DNA from: Paralichthys olivaceus
Lineage: Eukaryota > Chordata > Actinopteri > Pleuronectiformes > Paralichthyidae
Assembly (NCBI RefSeq): GCF_024713975.1
Contig: NC_091099.1
Span: 13,559,501 to 13,623,500 of the forward strand
Direction: 5' to 3'
DNA: 64,000 bases
A model generated the notes under the pieces. That model had not been told where the DNA came from. It did not search any database and saw only the letters and a list, made by a program, of their open reading frames with translations. Below, piece by piece: positions 45,507-58,606 of the stretch. How positions within the stretch are numbered: the stretch's first letter is position 1; each line of letters opens with the position of its first letter. The position numbers were made by a program, and so were the translations under genes.

Positions 45507-48500
45507 TGGGATGTGATGGACAGGGGGGAGGCTCCAATGGAGAGACGTCCTAATGGTAATGGTACAGAAGCCATTTAAACAGAGATACAGATGAGGACAA
45601 TTTCTTACTGAAATCAACAATAAATTTCTACATGGCACTTGTGAAGTTTGTTGAACCAGTGTTTCAGCCCATGTAAAAGCAGTGTTGTCTCTTTGAAAAG
45701 TGCCTTTAGAGTTTTTGCACCTTCCTTTCACTAAAATATGTAGTTTTATTCAATTGTATCTTCCCTATATTCCCATTTACACTGCTCCTTTTCTCTTTGA
45801 CAGGGTGGGAGTGGGGTCACTTGCAGCTCCAGACACAGGGTTTTGTCAGCCTGCAGCCACTGGGGTTGTCTGTGTCTCTCTGTGTGAGTGTGTTTGGGGG
45901 GGTGAGTTAGTAAAAGCCCCACTGGGTGGTCACTTGTAGTCACTCTGGGCAAGTGGGCAGTCTGATAAAAGATGCTTTCGGTAAGCCCTGCAAGCCCTAG
46001 AGGCATTGTTCACAGTCTGAGGGGCTCAGGACAGAGAAGTGTTTACCTGATAATGTATCGGATATCCTCCCTGTAAACTGTTGATGTGCCATTTGAATGT
46101 GGCAACACAGCTTCCAGCTCCGGCCAGACAGGGATGAGTTTTATACCTCAGATATAACAGCTGAGCCACTGAGTGACTTGGTATTAGAGAAATGTTAACT
46201 GCTTTATAAACTACTGAAGAAGAATATGTCAGTTTACATGCATCTCAGTAATGAGTAGTTTTGTTAATTTATTTTTTTGTCAGATTACACATATATTTTA
46301 TTACAATGTATAAATTATAAATTAATATTCTGATCCAATAATCCCCTTAAACCATAATTCAAATGTGACTACTGACTCTCTTACTGACCTAAGGAAAAGC
46401 TAAAACACACGGCTGTGGTAAGTGAGGACACACCAAGTGTCTTCTGCTCCTCACAAAGATCCTCAAGGGTATTTTTAGGATCGACTTCTCTTTCTTGCAC
46501 CTGCCTTGGTCTGTAATATGGATCTGACAGTCTGTGCCAAGAGTCCAAGGTCTAATGCTATTAGATATGTCCCCCAAAATAATCCTCGTCCTGCTCATGC
46601 TTTGGTCTGTTTTATAAATTATTGTTGCTAGGCCTGGCAAATGAACAGGGCGCTCCTTCTCAACACCTTACTGAACAAGAAATGGGATCGGAAGGGTTAT
46701 TTAAAATCTTATTGTTAAATTGCTTTTTATAACTCTGGCACCAACCTTTTCTTAGACTCACTGATAGAAAAGTATTTTCTGTCATCTCGGTCCAGATCAA
46801 ATAGACATCCATTTGTATAATTGTGATTGACACTAATAAACAATGTCCACAGATCCTACCTTATTCCTGCCGCAAGCTCTTCTCTCAATCTGGATCACAA
46901 TCAGTCTCATGAGGGTTTGAGGATCACTTCTTCTTCTTTTTCTCAATAGTGATTTAAAACCCAAATACATTTTTACATTTTGAAAGCATCTGCTGCCTCC
47001 CGAGAAGTCTTTGACACTTCCAAAGCATTATGTTACTGATGTAAGTCATTTGTGAATTCATAGTGTCTCTAAGAATGTACATCATGTCATTGGGTTTATT
47101 TTACAGAAAAAATATACCGAATTCAATATTGTATGCATGAAGATATACTTTATAATGTTCTTTCTGACAGCACAGTTCTAATTGTGTTCTTCATTTGAAA
47201 TTTGATCTCAGTCTTCTTCAACAACCTTTCACTCGGGGAAGTCAGAGAGGTTTGTGATGGTACAGAAGATTGGCTGTGGCATTCTGGGAATGAAAATAAG
47301 CTCTGTTTATGATGTATTCCTTTTACATACTGGCAGAGTAAAAATAGCTTATACAAGGTCCAGTGAACTTGTTTTGTCACAGATCCGGTCTGTGTTCCCT
47401 TTGGGACATTAAAGGTCCTCACACATTAAGACAGAGTCAAGTTTCTTTTATTTTCGAACATGGTATGATGATATGAAAAAATGACAAACTCATCCAATAT
47501 TCATGGCAGTTTCAAAAAGATTGCACTGTTTTGTGTCATTTCTAAAAAGGTTGATTCTTAACCACCTGATGAAAACATTGGTAAAATAAAAGAATGTAAA
47601 AGTAGCATTTCAACTTGTGTTTTTATTCTTGCTCTCTTCATTTCCCTCCCAGATCTTTGCCACCAGTCACATTAGTGAAGATTTCATCGCCTTACGGACG
47701 ATGTGTCTGTGTTGAAAACATCGAATGCATGAGCTCATTCAGCCAAGTGTCCTCTCGCTATTCACCCCTCCTGGGCGGCAAACAGCTGTGAGGATGTAGA
47801 CTGACTTAACTGAATGAGGACTTCATTCCTCACAACATGTGAGTGTGAGGAGAAAAAAAAGACAAAACTTCCATCAGACAACTGTTGTCCAGATCTGAGA
47901 TGATCAGATGTTGGATTCCTGATTGTGTCTCTGTGTCCTGATTCAGCCGCCATGAGGAAACAGCTGAGTGAAACAGGTGCAGCATCCTGGAGAATGTATA
48001 TTCACACTTTCATTATCTTTACTTCCATGTGAGATTAATGACAACCACGGTTATAAACAGTGTTGGAAATGTTTCAGTGTTAATTAAAAACAAGGCCACA
48101 AAAATATCTGTATGATGTAACAGGGTCAAAAAACTATTTTTACTGGGATATGCAGGAAGTCAACAAGAGTCCCTGAACTCTCAGACGTTCACCTCAGTAT
48201 CTACCCGAGTGCTGCGGCACCAATGTGAATACTGTAACGCTGTATCAGTTAATCTGTTAGGCCTGCAGTGACAACCTACTATGCATGTGGAATGTCCGGT
48301 TCTACTCAGTCGCCGCTTGGGGACGGAGAATGGGCTTGACTTGGCTGTTGTGCCTGAAGTCATGTTTACATAAGAGCACCCCTGGGAGGGACATTTAAGG
48401 CTCTCTCATGTTTAAAATCTTACCACATTAAACAAACCATGTGTCTGCCGCTGAGGAGGCTCAGTCGCGATGGCCGTCTAATGCAGGGAATTGCATCTGG

Positions 48501-51500
48501 GGAAGTGTCTGAGACTCTCAAAATTCATATTATACCCTGGAAAACTGCTTCTGTAATTATTTTCCAATTATGTGCTTCTGCTTTCTGTGGACACGGTATA
48601 GCGAGGGACGATAGAGAGTAGCTTGCCTTTCACAGTGAGCGCACAGCCACTGAGTGAAACTCTGAGAAGCACAGCGCTGGCAGGCTCCTTCGTCAAATAC
48701 CATGTGAAGATTTCTGCAGACATCGTCCAGATATATATAGAGAGAGAGAGAGCTCCTTGGCTCTTTGGGACGTTACCCATGGGATTAGATAGCTCCATGA
48801 AGGGGCATAATCATTTAGCATAGCAAAAATGGAGTAGGGGGAAGTGGGAGGGTGAGCCCCGAGCTGTAACCCAAGCCTGCTCGATGACCTACTGCTGCTG
48901 GTTGTATTCACAGTAATGTTCCACTGATATATACCACTGGTTGGGAGGTTCAGAGTGGTACATTGGTGAACACAGGTGGACATCGAACAGGGCACAGAGA
49001 CGGCAGCAACAGTATTTTACTTGGATGGATTGTTGCAATAAGGTTGTGACACTTTGACACACATTTGGGAGCGTGGTGATAAATCTGTCACAAATGGTGT
49101 AAATCAGACAGAAGTGTTCCTCAGTTGGTTGTAATTCCATTTAAACTTTCTGTTTAGGTAGTTAAAGCTGAGACTTCGGTATAAAGTGCTCCAAATTCAC
49201 CCGTATTCACCACCACCCTGTTTAATCATCTGAGGAGTCAAATTCCTCAGGTATGAAGGTCAAATATTTCAGCTCCAGGTGCTTCACTGAAGATGCATGG
49301 CATTCTTCCTGTGCCAAAGTTATTTCTACAGTACAAGTGGCTGCTGTTGAATGAAAGGATCTGTCATTTCTCCAACTGTAAAGGGCTGTAATAAATCCCC
49401 TGCAGGCCGGGAGTGGGGGCACGGACCTCTAGTCTTACATATAGGAAGCCCCACGACTGGCATGTTTTAAAGGTTCTGCTGATGTAAACATAAGGAAAAA
49501 TGTCAGAAAGTATCAAAATACATTCTTGTACATCTTACAAAGATGTTATTCCCAAAGTTTAGGAGGCAGAAGTTTGCGGAGAATGCCTGGTGATAGTGTG
49601 CATGCAGCTATGACTTACTAAGAGAAAACAAGCGGAGCATGTGGAGTAAAAATACCAAACATAAAAGCGTCCAGAGCTGCAAACACAAATGTGGTCAGAA
49701 AGTCATAATGGAGGAATATTTGTGGCCTCGATGGGGCTCCTCCCAGACTGTTTGTTTGTGTTCTCCCTCCACAGACGGGACGCACAGAGAGGCAAGAATG
49801 TCGGCCATATCTGATGCTGCTCAGTCAGCTTCGACTAAAAGAGAGGGGGGGTTTGAGGAGAGAGAGCATTCGGGGGGAACTGTCACGATTCATTTCTTGC
49901 CCGTGTGGGAAGCCCTGCTAGAATCCACGGTGTAAAATTAAATTCTGGAAAGGGTCAGACATGTCACAGCATGAAAACTTGAGCAAAAATCTGCCCAATA
50001 TGAATTTGTCTTCAGTTTGGGAAAACATCACTTACATTGTGTTTATTTGTTCACAGAGAAAAAGGTTAATTCAAGAGGGATGAAGGGAGAAGCTGATTGT
50101 TTACAGGCGGCCTGAACTTGAACTTCCCTCCACAGCATCACAGCTGTGTCATGCTCACTGACTATAACACTCTCTGTCCTCTACTGATATACTTGATATC
50201 TTCACCCTCACGCTGCCTAATTATTGTGTTTTGGTTCTAGCTGGGTTTCTGTATCTCCATTCGCAGCTGCTCGGCATCTTGTAGATAGCTCTCTTTAAAT
50301 ATTTGTCTTCAATCTTTTGCCCCTCATTTCACAGGGTTAGAAGTTTCCGTGTTTGCACACGGAGGGAGAATCTTTCATATATGTGTCCATATATGGGCTC
50401 TCTCTCTCTCTTTCTCTCTCTCGTGTAAGCTGGAGGAGACGGAGGAGAGAACGAAGTTGCGGGGGCTTTTGTGAGGTCCAAAGTCGTACTCGATATTTCT
50501 TTCCATTCCACAGGGCTATAAAACTTCTTGGTATGCACTTCCATTTCAGCCACTGTTCTCTCTGCCACAGCACTGACTGTCAGAGGCCTCGGGCACTCAG
50601 CAATGAAACAATGACAAAATGAGGAGGATGCTGCACTTCTATGATAGCACTGTATTTCTCCTTGTATAGTTTTGCGATTAAATACTTTTCAAAAAACTAC
50701 AATCCAAATAAACCTAAGGGAGAGTAGTCCTCATCAAAAACGCTTACAACAACAAGTTGTAGCAAACAAAAATAGTTCTTCTTTCCTAAATTTGAGAAAG
50801 GAGAGTGAAGCTTTTTGTCACGTTTATAAGTATGAGTTCCAAACCACAAAATGACTATAGCCTGGCTGAAGAAAATAGTTATGTGGAGCGCATGTGAGAA
50901 TCTTTGGTGATGAGACATTCCGGTGTGGTTGTGTGTGGCTGTTTGAAAGCTCGCTGTGTTCGCAGTGAATGGGTCACAGTGGTCTCTGTGCAGTGAGGAA
51001 TGCCACAGTAACCCACAGCTCTGCGGCACCTGCATTCTCATACCAGAGCCTGCCTAGAGCCCCACGTTTGATCACACGCCGTGACCAGTTGGGGCTCAGA
51101 CTCACCGCACAGTCAAGACAGCTATAGATTCTTACAGTCTTACAAATCAGTTGTAAAACAGCTGTCTGAGGGTGCAGACATTAAAATAAATAGAAATCCA
51201 TCCAGTGTGGTCTGGTTAGTTCCTGCTCTGAAGCCTTGGATGTTAGGGATAACAATATACAGTATGATAAGAGCGTAATTATGCTCCTATAGGCATCAGT
51301 CCCATCAAAAGCATGGGAAAGGCCAGTGGAAGAAGAAGCACTCAGATCCTTCACATTAGTGACAACCTCTCCATTACACTGAGAAGTCCTGCATTTAAAA
51401 GTTTACATGAATAGTCAAATAACTATGTATCATGAGAGAGAACAGAATCATCACTTGAATACATCAATGTGTTCTCAGTATTTAACAGTTGGTAGAGTTT

Positions 51501-51771
51501 TATCAATAATAAATACCATTGGGTGGTTTAGTCCATTGGTTTTCAACATGGGGGCCATGCACAGTCCAAATGGTCACAAGGAGAAACAGACTGGTGGTGA
51601 TATAACAAAAAAAAAATCTGCTTCACAAATTTGTATTAATTTTTCATGCTCTTGTACAATCTTTTCTTTTAAATGAAACATCAGAGAAGTTTAGAGGGAA
51701 AAGTCACTATTTGTTTTTCCCCATGTAAAATCTAAATCTAAACAGTAACGAGAATGGTATTCAGTCGAACA

Positions 51772-52037
51772 CATGGTTGGCTGTGGCTCAGAATAAAGAG
51801 CAGGGTGTCCACTAAACATTGGTGGTTTGACCCCTGGCTCCTCCATTCTGCATGCCACAGTGTCCTTGGGCAAGACCCTGAACCCCAAATAACCCCTGAT
51901 GCCTATCTTGAATGACATGTGATAGAGACAGTGCAGCACATAGATGTATTGTATGAATGGGTGAATTGCAAAACTGTGCTTTAAGGAGCTTTGAGTAGTA
52001 ATTAAGAAAACAGAAAAGCTCTATATAAAAACAGACA
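51772..52037 (+). repeat. tRNA-headed SINE-type repeat, copy 2
   Basis: Same order as copy 1: 'ggctgtggctcag' (box A-like), 'ggtttgacccc' (box B-like), 'gcatgccacagtgtccttgggcaagaccctgaacccc', a middle with 'tgaatgggtgaattg', and a tail ending 'aaaagctctatataaaaacag'. It is more complete than copy 1 in the middle and the tail. Confidence 0.75.
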
Positions 52038-52039
52038 TC

Positions 52040-52385
52040 TAATAAGGCCCAACTGTCCCCTTAAATTCAATCAAGCTGCTCCAAACTACAAACACTCATA
52101 CATATCAGTTCCCTTGATGTGCCAAATTATAAAAAAAAAAAAATCAAGATCCTTCAATTATTCCCTGAAAAATTGGTGAAAATCTCTATTAAAAAGAAGC
52201 CCAATCTCACTATGTTCAAAAGTGAAAGAAAAAAAGAATCCTGGACCAGCCCCTTTGTCTGGATCTATGACAAAACTGAATGGGTTCTTTCTTGGCCCAC
52301 ACACTTCCCTTCCATCAAGTTTAATGGAGATCCGTTTGGTATTTTTGTGCAATCCTGTTGCCAAACAAACAAGTCAACAGACAGG
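52040..52385 (-). repeat. Dispersed repeat family R, copy 7
   Basis: Reverse-oriented and nearly full length: 'aaggcccaactgtccccttaaattcaatc', 'atatcagttccctt', 'atcaagatccttcaattattcc', 'cacacttcccttccatcaagtttaatggagatccg', 'gtgcaatcctgttgccaaacaaacaa'. It directly follows SINE copy 2. Confidence 0.75.
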
Positions 52386-55300
52386 GGCACAAACAGCTGT
52401 CAAATGCATTATGTGGAGTAAGGAGTTCAGTATTTCCCCCTCAAATGAAGTCGTGTGTAAAGTAGCTCAAAAGTAAAGAATCCAAATTGTACTATAATTT
52501 GTCAATTTTACAGTTACTTTTCAGAAGTGGGAGAGATCCATCAAAAGTAATCAGGTCAGACAACAGTAGGAGACAGGAGGTCATGGCAAATGGTCCATGT
52601 TAGACTGCAGTAGTATGGATTAATCATTTTGACTGTTCCCACACCAAATCACCTCCTGAAAAGTGGAAACAGTGTTGAGAAAAATCTGCTGAGCTCAGAG
52701 CGACTGTTTATTCAGCTTTAATATGGGGCCGCGCAGGCCGCAGGTTTGAGGGAAGAAAAGGAGCCCTGAATTTTTTTGTTTTTTTTCTCTCTGCAGAAAT
52801 GTGGCCTGTCATCTGACGAGTGTTGAGCATAGTTTCCTTATTAAGACAGAAGGGCTTGGATGGACGAGTGTTAGATTTCACTCTAGACAGCTTAAATCCC
52901 AGGAGACGCTGCAGTTCAGTTCCAGTCGGCAGCACAGTCTGAGACGGACCGCTCTCTCCGTGCTCTTCACTCTCAACACACAGTTTCAGGCACGACCAAG
53001 AATTATCACTGTAAATCACAGAGTAAAGGCCTGACTTTAGAGGAGAGTGCCGGGAGTCACACACCATCTTTTAGTAGCTGCGCCTGACGTTATGTGTGGA
53101 GTTGTCCAAAATTAGCACTGGAGTTTTGAGTCTCAGCTCATTCCCAATATAGCCTCGCTGTCATTGCTGACTGAAGAAATACTGCGTCTTCCCTACATGA
53201 TGCGGCTAAAGGTGCCGCTGTGCCGTCATGGAAGACACAGACTGTGAATGGCAGAGGGTGAACGCTGGGGGTGAAGGCAGTTAACTCACATTCCCACGTA
53301 GGGAGGCGCCACCCACCTGTTATCGCATGGAAATGGGTGAATTCAGTGTGATGGTTACGTAAGGGCCAGAATATGAGACACTTCCTGGAATTTCGGCACT
53401 CAAAGAAACCACGAGTATGTGAACACACAATGGTTTCATTTATCTAAACCTCTAAAGCTCTAAAGTTGTTCTTAGGTGAATTCCATCAAAGGACTATCGG
53501 GTATGAAATTAGAAATAAATCAACCCTGATCTTTATCAGATAACTATTGTAACCTTCAGAAGGGACGGACCAGTTCCAAGTTACGAAAGCACAGAAGTCG
53601 TCGTCTGCACACTCTCAGTAAATCAGAGGCTGTAAGTTATGGAGCCGACATGTTGGGAGAACCCGGTTGATGACCTAAAATAGTCAAGAGCTCCAGACCT
53701 GAGTGAAAAGGTGCTCTACATCCATCAGCTGTTGTCTCCCAGGTTTATGTTAGGGGAGCGCTGTGTCTCCCAGCAGGCAGAGAGGTGGTATGTGAGAACA
53801 GGCATCCTTTAAACACAGTGAGCTCACTCACTTAAGAACCATACTGTAACTGTCCACAGTGTTGCTTTACGTCAGGCTTCTCTGAACATTTAGTCGTCAA
53901 GACGGTGCCTGTGTGTTTACATGAAGTCTATGCTTGTAATGTGAAGTGTCTGAGACTCAGGTAAACATGTTTCAGTTTTATGTTTTAGTGACAAAACCCA
54001 ACATCCTTTGATGTAGAGAAAATACAGGATAAGTAACATTAATCTGAGAAACAGCATGTTGGACGTTTTCTTTTTAGGTTTTTGGTGATTTTCCCACCAG
54101 TTGGTTAAGTACATTCTTATTTCTCTTTACCGTACAATCTTTGGCTCTGGACTATGTGAAGCCTCCTGACAAAATGGACCAAAGCCAAACATTAACTACA
54201 GGCATTCGCCCCAAGAACAATGTTGGTTTCCACTGTTTTATCAGCTTGAGCAACCTGGAAATGTCTGACATGGCTGCTAAACCGCTGTTAAAGCCCGACC
54301 TTATCCCTCCATTATGCAGATGTTTTTATATTTCAACCTTAATGTGATTATACATTTTTAAAAAACCAAGCCACACAGGACAAAGGAGGAGAAAAGTTTA
54401 AAGCTTACATGGTCCTGAGAAAGACTTTGTAAGATTCAAATGTCCATGAACAAAAAAATCTGAGAAGTGTGGCCCAGCCCAAAAACCCAAAAGCCTTTCC
54501 TGGCGTGCATTTTTTCCAAACCTCCCTTCCTCTTTCATCCCGTTTCTTGAGAACTGCTGAAAACCAGCTAAGAGCAGAAACTCTCCCTCTCTCTACACTG
54601 TAAAAGACCATTATGCCCTCTTGACCTGTTGAGTTTAGAGCTGGGGTCTAAACAGAAAATAATTTGGCCAAACTGACAATTCACACACAGGTTTCTTCTA
54701 TAGAATGATTTAAGCCTGTTTTTCTTAGCATATGACTGATTAAAAGCAATTTTAATTTGTTCCCAACAAGGCAAATTGATAAACTGACAAACACTGAGAT
54801 TTAAAGAGTATTATTAACATGCTATAACTGGCTACATTGCTTTACAGTGTGACAACTCTCAATTTCACCAAGGCTGTTCTTAGCACAAGCTGCCTTAACT
54901 TCATTCCTGCACAGTAGCACATCAGAGCATACGCTAACTCCTCATTTTTTCCAAACTGGAAAATATTATAAAAATGTGGATTTAAGAAACCTGCTAACCA
55001 GGGTGTATTTGCTGCTGCCCAGCTTGAATACAGTGTAGGTTAGTGGGGAAATGATGAAAGCGGAGAACTGACTCAGTGTCGTTTGGCTTTGTGGGTTAAC
55101 GTTGCTTCAGTTTTGCGAACCCCAGTCCACTACAGTAAATATAAGACATATCAGAATCAGGATGCTGGAGATGTACACTATTAATGCTAAGATTTAATTT
55201 AGTTTCTTTAGATTCATGGGAACTTAAATTAATCTTTGACCGGTTCCAGTGCTTCAGATAAGTGAAAGATTGAGGTTCAATATTAAAAGCATGTGATGTA

Positions 55301-56497
55301 TAATTCTAATGTCTGCACTATCATTTCAAACTGAAAATTCTGGATTTCTTGCATGCAGGAGTTCATGCACATCGTCCTGCAATTTAATTTACTAATCTCA
55401 ATTTTGAAATTTCTGCAGTTTCGACATATGCTCCACATGAGCCTGTGGGGTTGAAGAGGTTAATGACATACGCCACATTGTAATTGATCAGGCGTCAAAC
55501 CCATGGTGCTGAAAAGGTGCATCTGGAGGCCATACCTGCATACATGTGCAGGAAGTCTAATGTCGACCAACAGCATAACAAAGAGAGAGCTTGAGAAATA
55601 GATATGAGTTGAAGAATTGAAGAGAGGGGTGATTGAGTGCATTTTCTTTTTCTTTTTCATTGGAGCAATCATGCTGACCATAGTGGTCCCCCCGCCAAAT
55701 GGAAACATTGCAGTAAAAGCCTATAAATGCATGACCTTATGTGGAAACTTAATGATAGCCATAAGAGAGTGGTCTACTAATTAGCTTGAAATCATGTCAA
55801 GGACAATAGGATGGAGGATTTGAACCAGACCGCATCTCTGCTTCACATCATTAATCTCCTAACTCTGTCCAAATGCCAGATTTAACCAGACAAACATCCT
55901 TATGGTCCTCAAGACTGAAGAGGGAGAGAGAGGGGGAGACAGAGACAGAGCGAGGGTGAGTAGTGGATGGACACTCCCAGTTAAACACATGGCTTCAGTT
56001 TCCCCTCTCTACCGTGTGGCCTGGCCTTGCATGAGACCAAAACACTAAAACAACCAAATATGGTGTTCATTAGGGCGACTCAATGTATGGTGCTATAAGC
56101 CACCTCTCAAACCATTGTGACACACTCAAAAAGTTAGATTTATTGCTAATTTATTTACTGCTAATGATCTAAAAACCTTACAATTATTTTTGCTCTGTAA
56201 CGGTGGAACCCAGAATACAAAGATTTACATGTGAATCAAAATATCTAAATGGAAATCAGGAAATCACGTTCTGCTCTGTGAACAAAAAACCTCACATCCA
56301 TTTTGTCCTTATTTGGTGTGGAGGACTTTGCCAAACGCTCCACTAGAACATTTTTCTCCAAACATCCACTGACTCCTCTGACTCAACTACGAAGGATAAT
56401 ACTGACATCTGCAGGAAAGAATGTGGTACGACATTTTGAAATCACTCATGCACTGATACGAAACAGGATAAAAAGGTAGGGGTTGTTTTGAAACTTT

Positions 56498-58477
56498 TTT
56501 ATTTTTTGGTGAATACAAAAAATACTTTTGTGACCAGATAAATATTATACATACAGCATCAAATCATAAAACCAATGCAGTCTGTTAAAGAAAGCACAAC
56601 ACCGATTCATAACAGGGCTACTAAGGTTTTCTATTTCCTGTTAATACTCAGACAAATCAGTTAGACAATATATTTCAGGGTAATTCTTACATTTACTGAT
56701 AAAAACAAATCTTTTTTTTCTTAATAGTGATTAGACGATGAAACAAGGAAGTTATTCAAACACAAATTGCCACATGCTCATGGAATGCAGTCTAGTGTTA
56801 GAGTTCTGATATGGTCTCTGAATCCGAAGGTATCCACAGATGCCCTTTTTATTAAATATCAGCATTATAACATTGGAGGCAGGTATATAGGTCACCAGCC
56901 AAGGCATTGTACTGTATGGCAAAGGGACTAGGTGACAGTTTGTTAAGACCTCGATGGGCTTTAGCATGGCATCATGTTCTGATCCAGAGAGGAAGAGGCT
57001 CAGGCTCCAAACTGGGCCTGATCTTCAGCTGCTCACAGGACAGACTCGAGTAAGGCACTAGTACACAATGCAGACCAGACACTGGCATGGACAGACTGAG
57101 GAGATGAAGTGCTAAACATTTCCTATATAGAACACATCAATATACCAAAGTAAAGGAAAGTATTGGATCAGTTTCCTCCATCAGAACTTCCTTCTGCTTT
57201 GTATGTGACGGAAGCTTTAAATTGCCTTCTTCAGTGCGTAAGTTTATGATCAGTGCAAAACGTATTTCTCGTGTCATTCAGGAGGGCAAAGCCAAACATC
57301 ACTGCACATATGCAATCGACCAGCCAGTGACAGCGCAGACTCTGGTTACTATCTTGCTAAAATCATTGTATTGCTATTGACCGTCAGTCCAAAGTGAAAA
57401 TACCTTTGCAATAACAGCGGGGTGACGAGCGGAAAACTAGCCGTATGTAAGTGTGTGTGTGTGTGTGTGTGTCTATGTGTGTGTGCAGTACAGCGGCACC
57501 CAAACTTAATCTGGCCAGTGTTATTGGGAGAGGAATTAATTCAAGAAGACAAGCCAGAACAAACATGACAAACAATGTAAACATATATTTTCCTTACACA
57601 GCTCTGTGTAGGTGAGGGAGGAACTGCTGGGGTCACATGAAGCGGCTCGACACACACAAGGAGAAAGACATATTTGGTCACATATGTCCTTAGAAAATGT
57701 TGTCAAGAATAAATATTTTATAGCAAGTGTTGGCCAGTGGTCTGCTTTATTTATTGTGTCACTCTGACCAAAATAAGATGCATCAGAATCCTTGATTTGA
57801 AATGATGAACAACAATTTCACATTTTCAATAGTAAAATACAAGGGCCTTTCCACTCTATACTACTCTATTGGTTTGTAGCCTCATTGATATGTATGGACA
57901 TTATGGTGCATGCAAAGCAGTGGTGAAACAAGGAGTCCCTCCGCCCTCTGCTTTCTATTAACCCTTGGATGTTTTTACATAGGATGTTGGAGTACAAGCT
58001 ATGGACCCTTAGGTTGGTTGGAGATGTCACGTGTTCATTTCTATTTGCTCTGAACCTTCAACACTTATAGAACATTCAATGATTATAGAGGATTTCTGCA
58101 TTCATAACATCTCAAATTCATGATTGTAACAGTCAGTAATGCTCATGATGGAGTAACACTCAAAGCAATGATACGTTTACCATACAACTTTATCACACTT
58201 TCTCAACCTGCTCATACCGACAACTTTCTCCTTATTGAGTGTCATTAACTGACAAAAACAAACACACACACACACACGTACACACTCACACACACATACA
58301 TACACACTCACACACTACAGGGCACAGGCACTTGTTGTTCTCACCCAACAGGCCTGTTTCAAGTGCTGTATATTCCTCGATTATAAGAGAGTAAAGCAGC
58401 CATTGATACATTGGCAACATCAGCCTATGACAAGAGGGGTCTCATCAGTGCAGCGCACGTCCTTCCCCACTCGGCTC
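56498..58477 (-). other. tln2: Probable tln2 3' UTR
   Basis: Sequence downstream of the talin-2 stop with no other gene. Minus-strand AATAAA motifs at 57746-57751 and 56498-56503 are candidate ends. It includes CA/GT microsatellites at 58259-58312 and 57449-57483. The extent is a guess. Confidence 0.35.
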
Positions 58478-58606
58478 TCAGCCCTCGTCCTCCCTCAGCT
58501 CGCTGGGCAGGAACTTGTACTGCTGCTGCCGGATCTGAGCCAGCTTCTTACGGGCTTCCTCCAGCTCCCTCTCCTTCCTCAGCATCTCCTCCTGAGCCGC
58601 AATGAT
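58478..58606 (-). CDS. tln2: tln2 last exon, dimerisation helix and stop
   Basis: 129 nt: IIAAQEEMLRKERELEEARK then KLAQIRQQQYKFLPSELRED and EG, TGA at 58480-58478. The REDEG ending is that of talin-2. Confidence 0.97.
   Translation of the reverse strand: MIAAQEEMLRKERELEEARKKLAQIRQQQYKFLPSELREDEG

Larger units (their letters stand above)
45520..56490. other. Large intergenic region between tpm1 and tln2
   Basis: About 11 kb with no exon I could recognise on either strand. It contains the second SINE copy, one copy of the dispersed repeat family, and scattered low-complexity tracts. As the upstream flank of tpm1 exon 1a it may hold muscle enhancers, but none is identifiable by eye. Confidence 0.55.

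Noticed and set aside
48693..49140. Overlapping minus-strand frames of 80-100 codons in the tpm1-tln2 gap
   Set aside because: No conserved motif, no exon-like boundaries and low-complexity parts. Considered chance frames.
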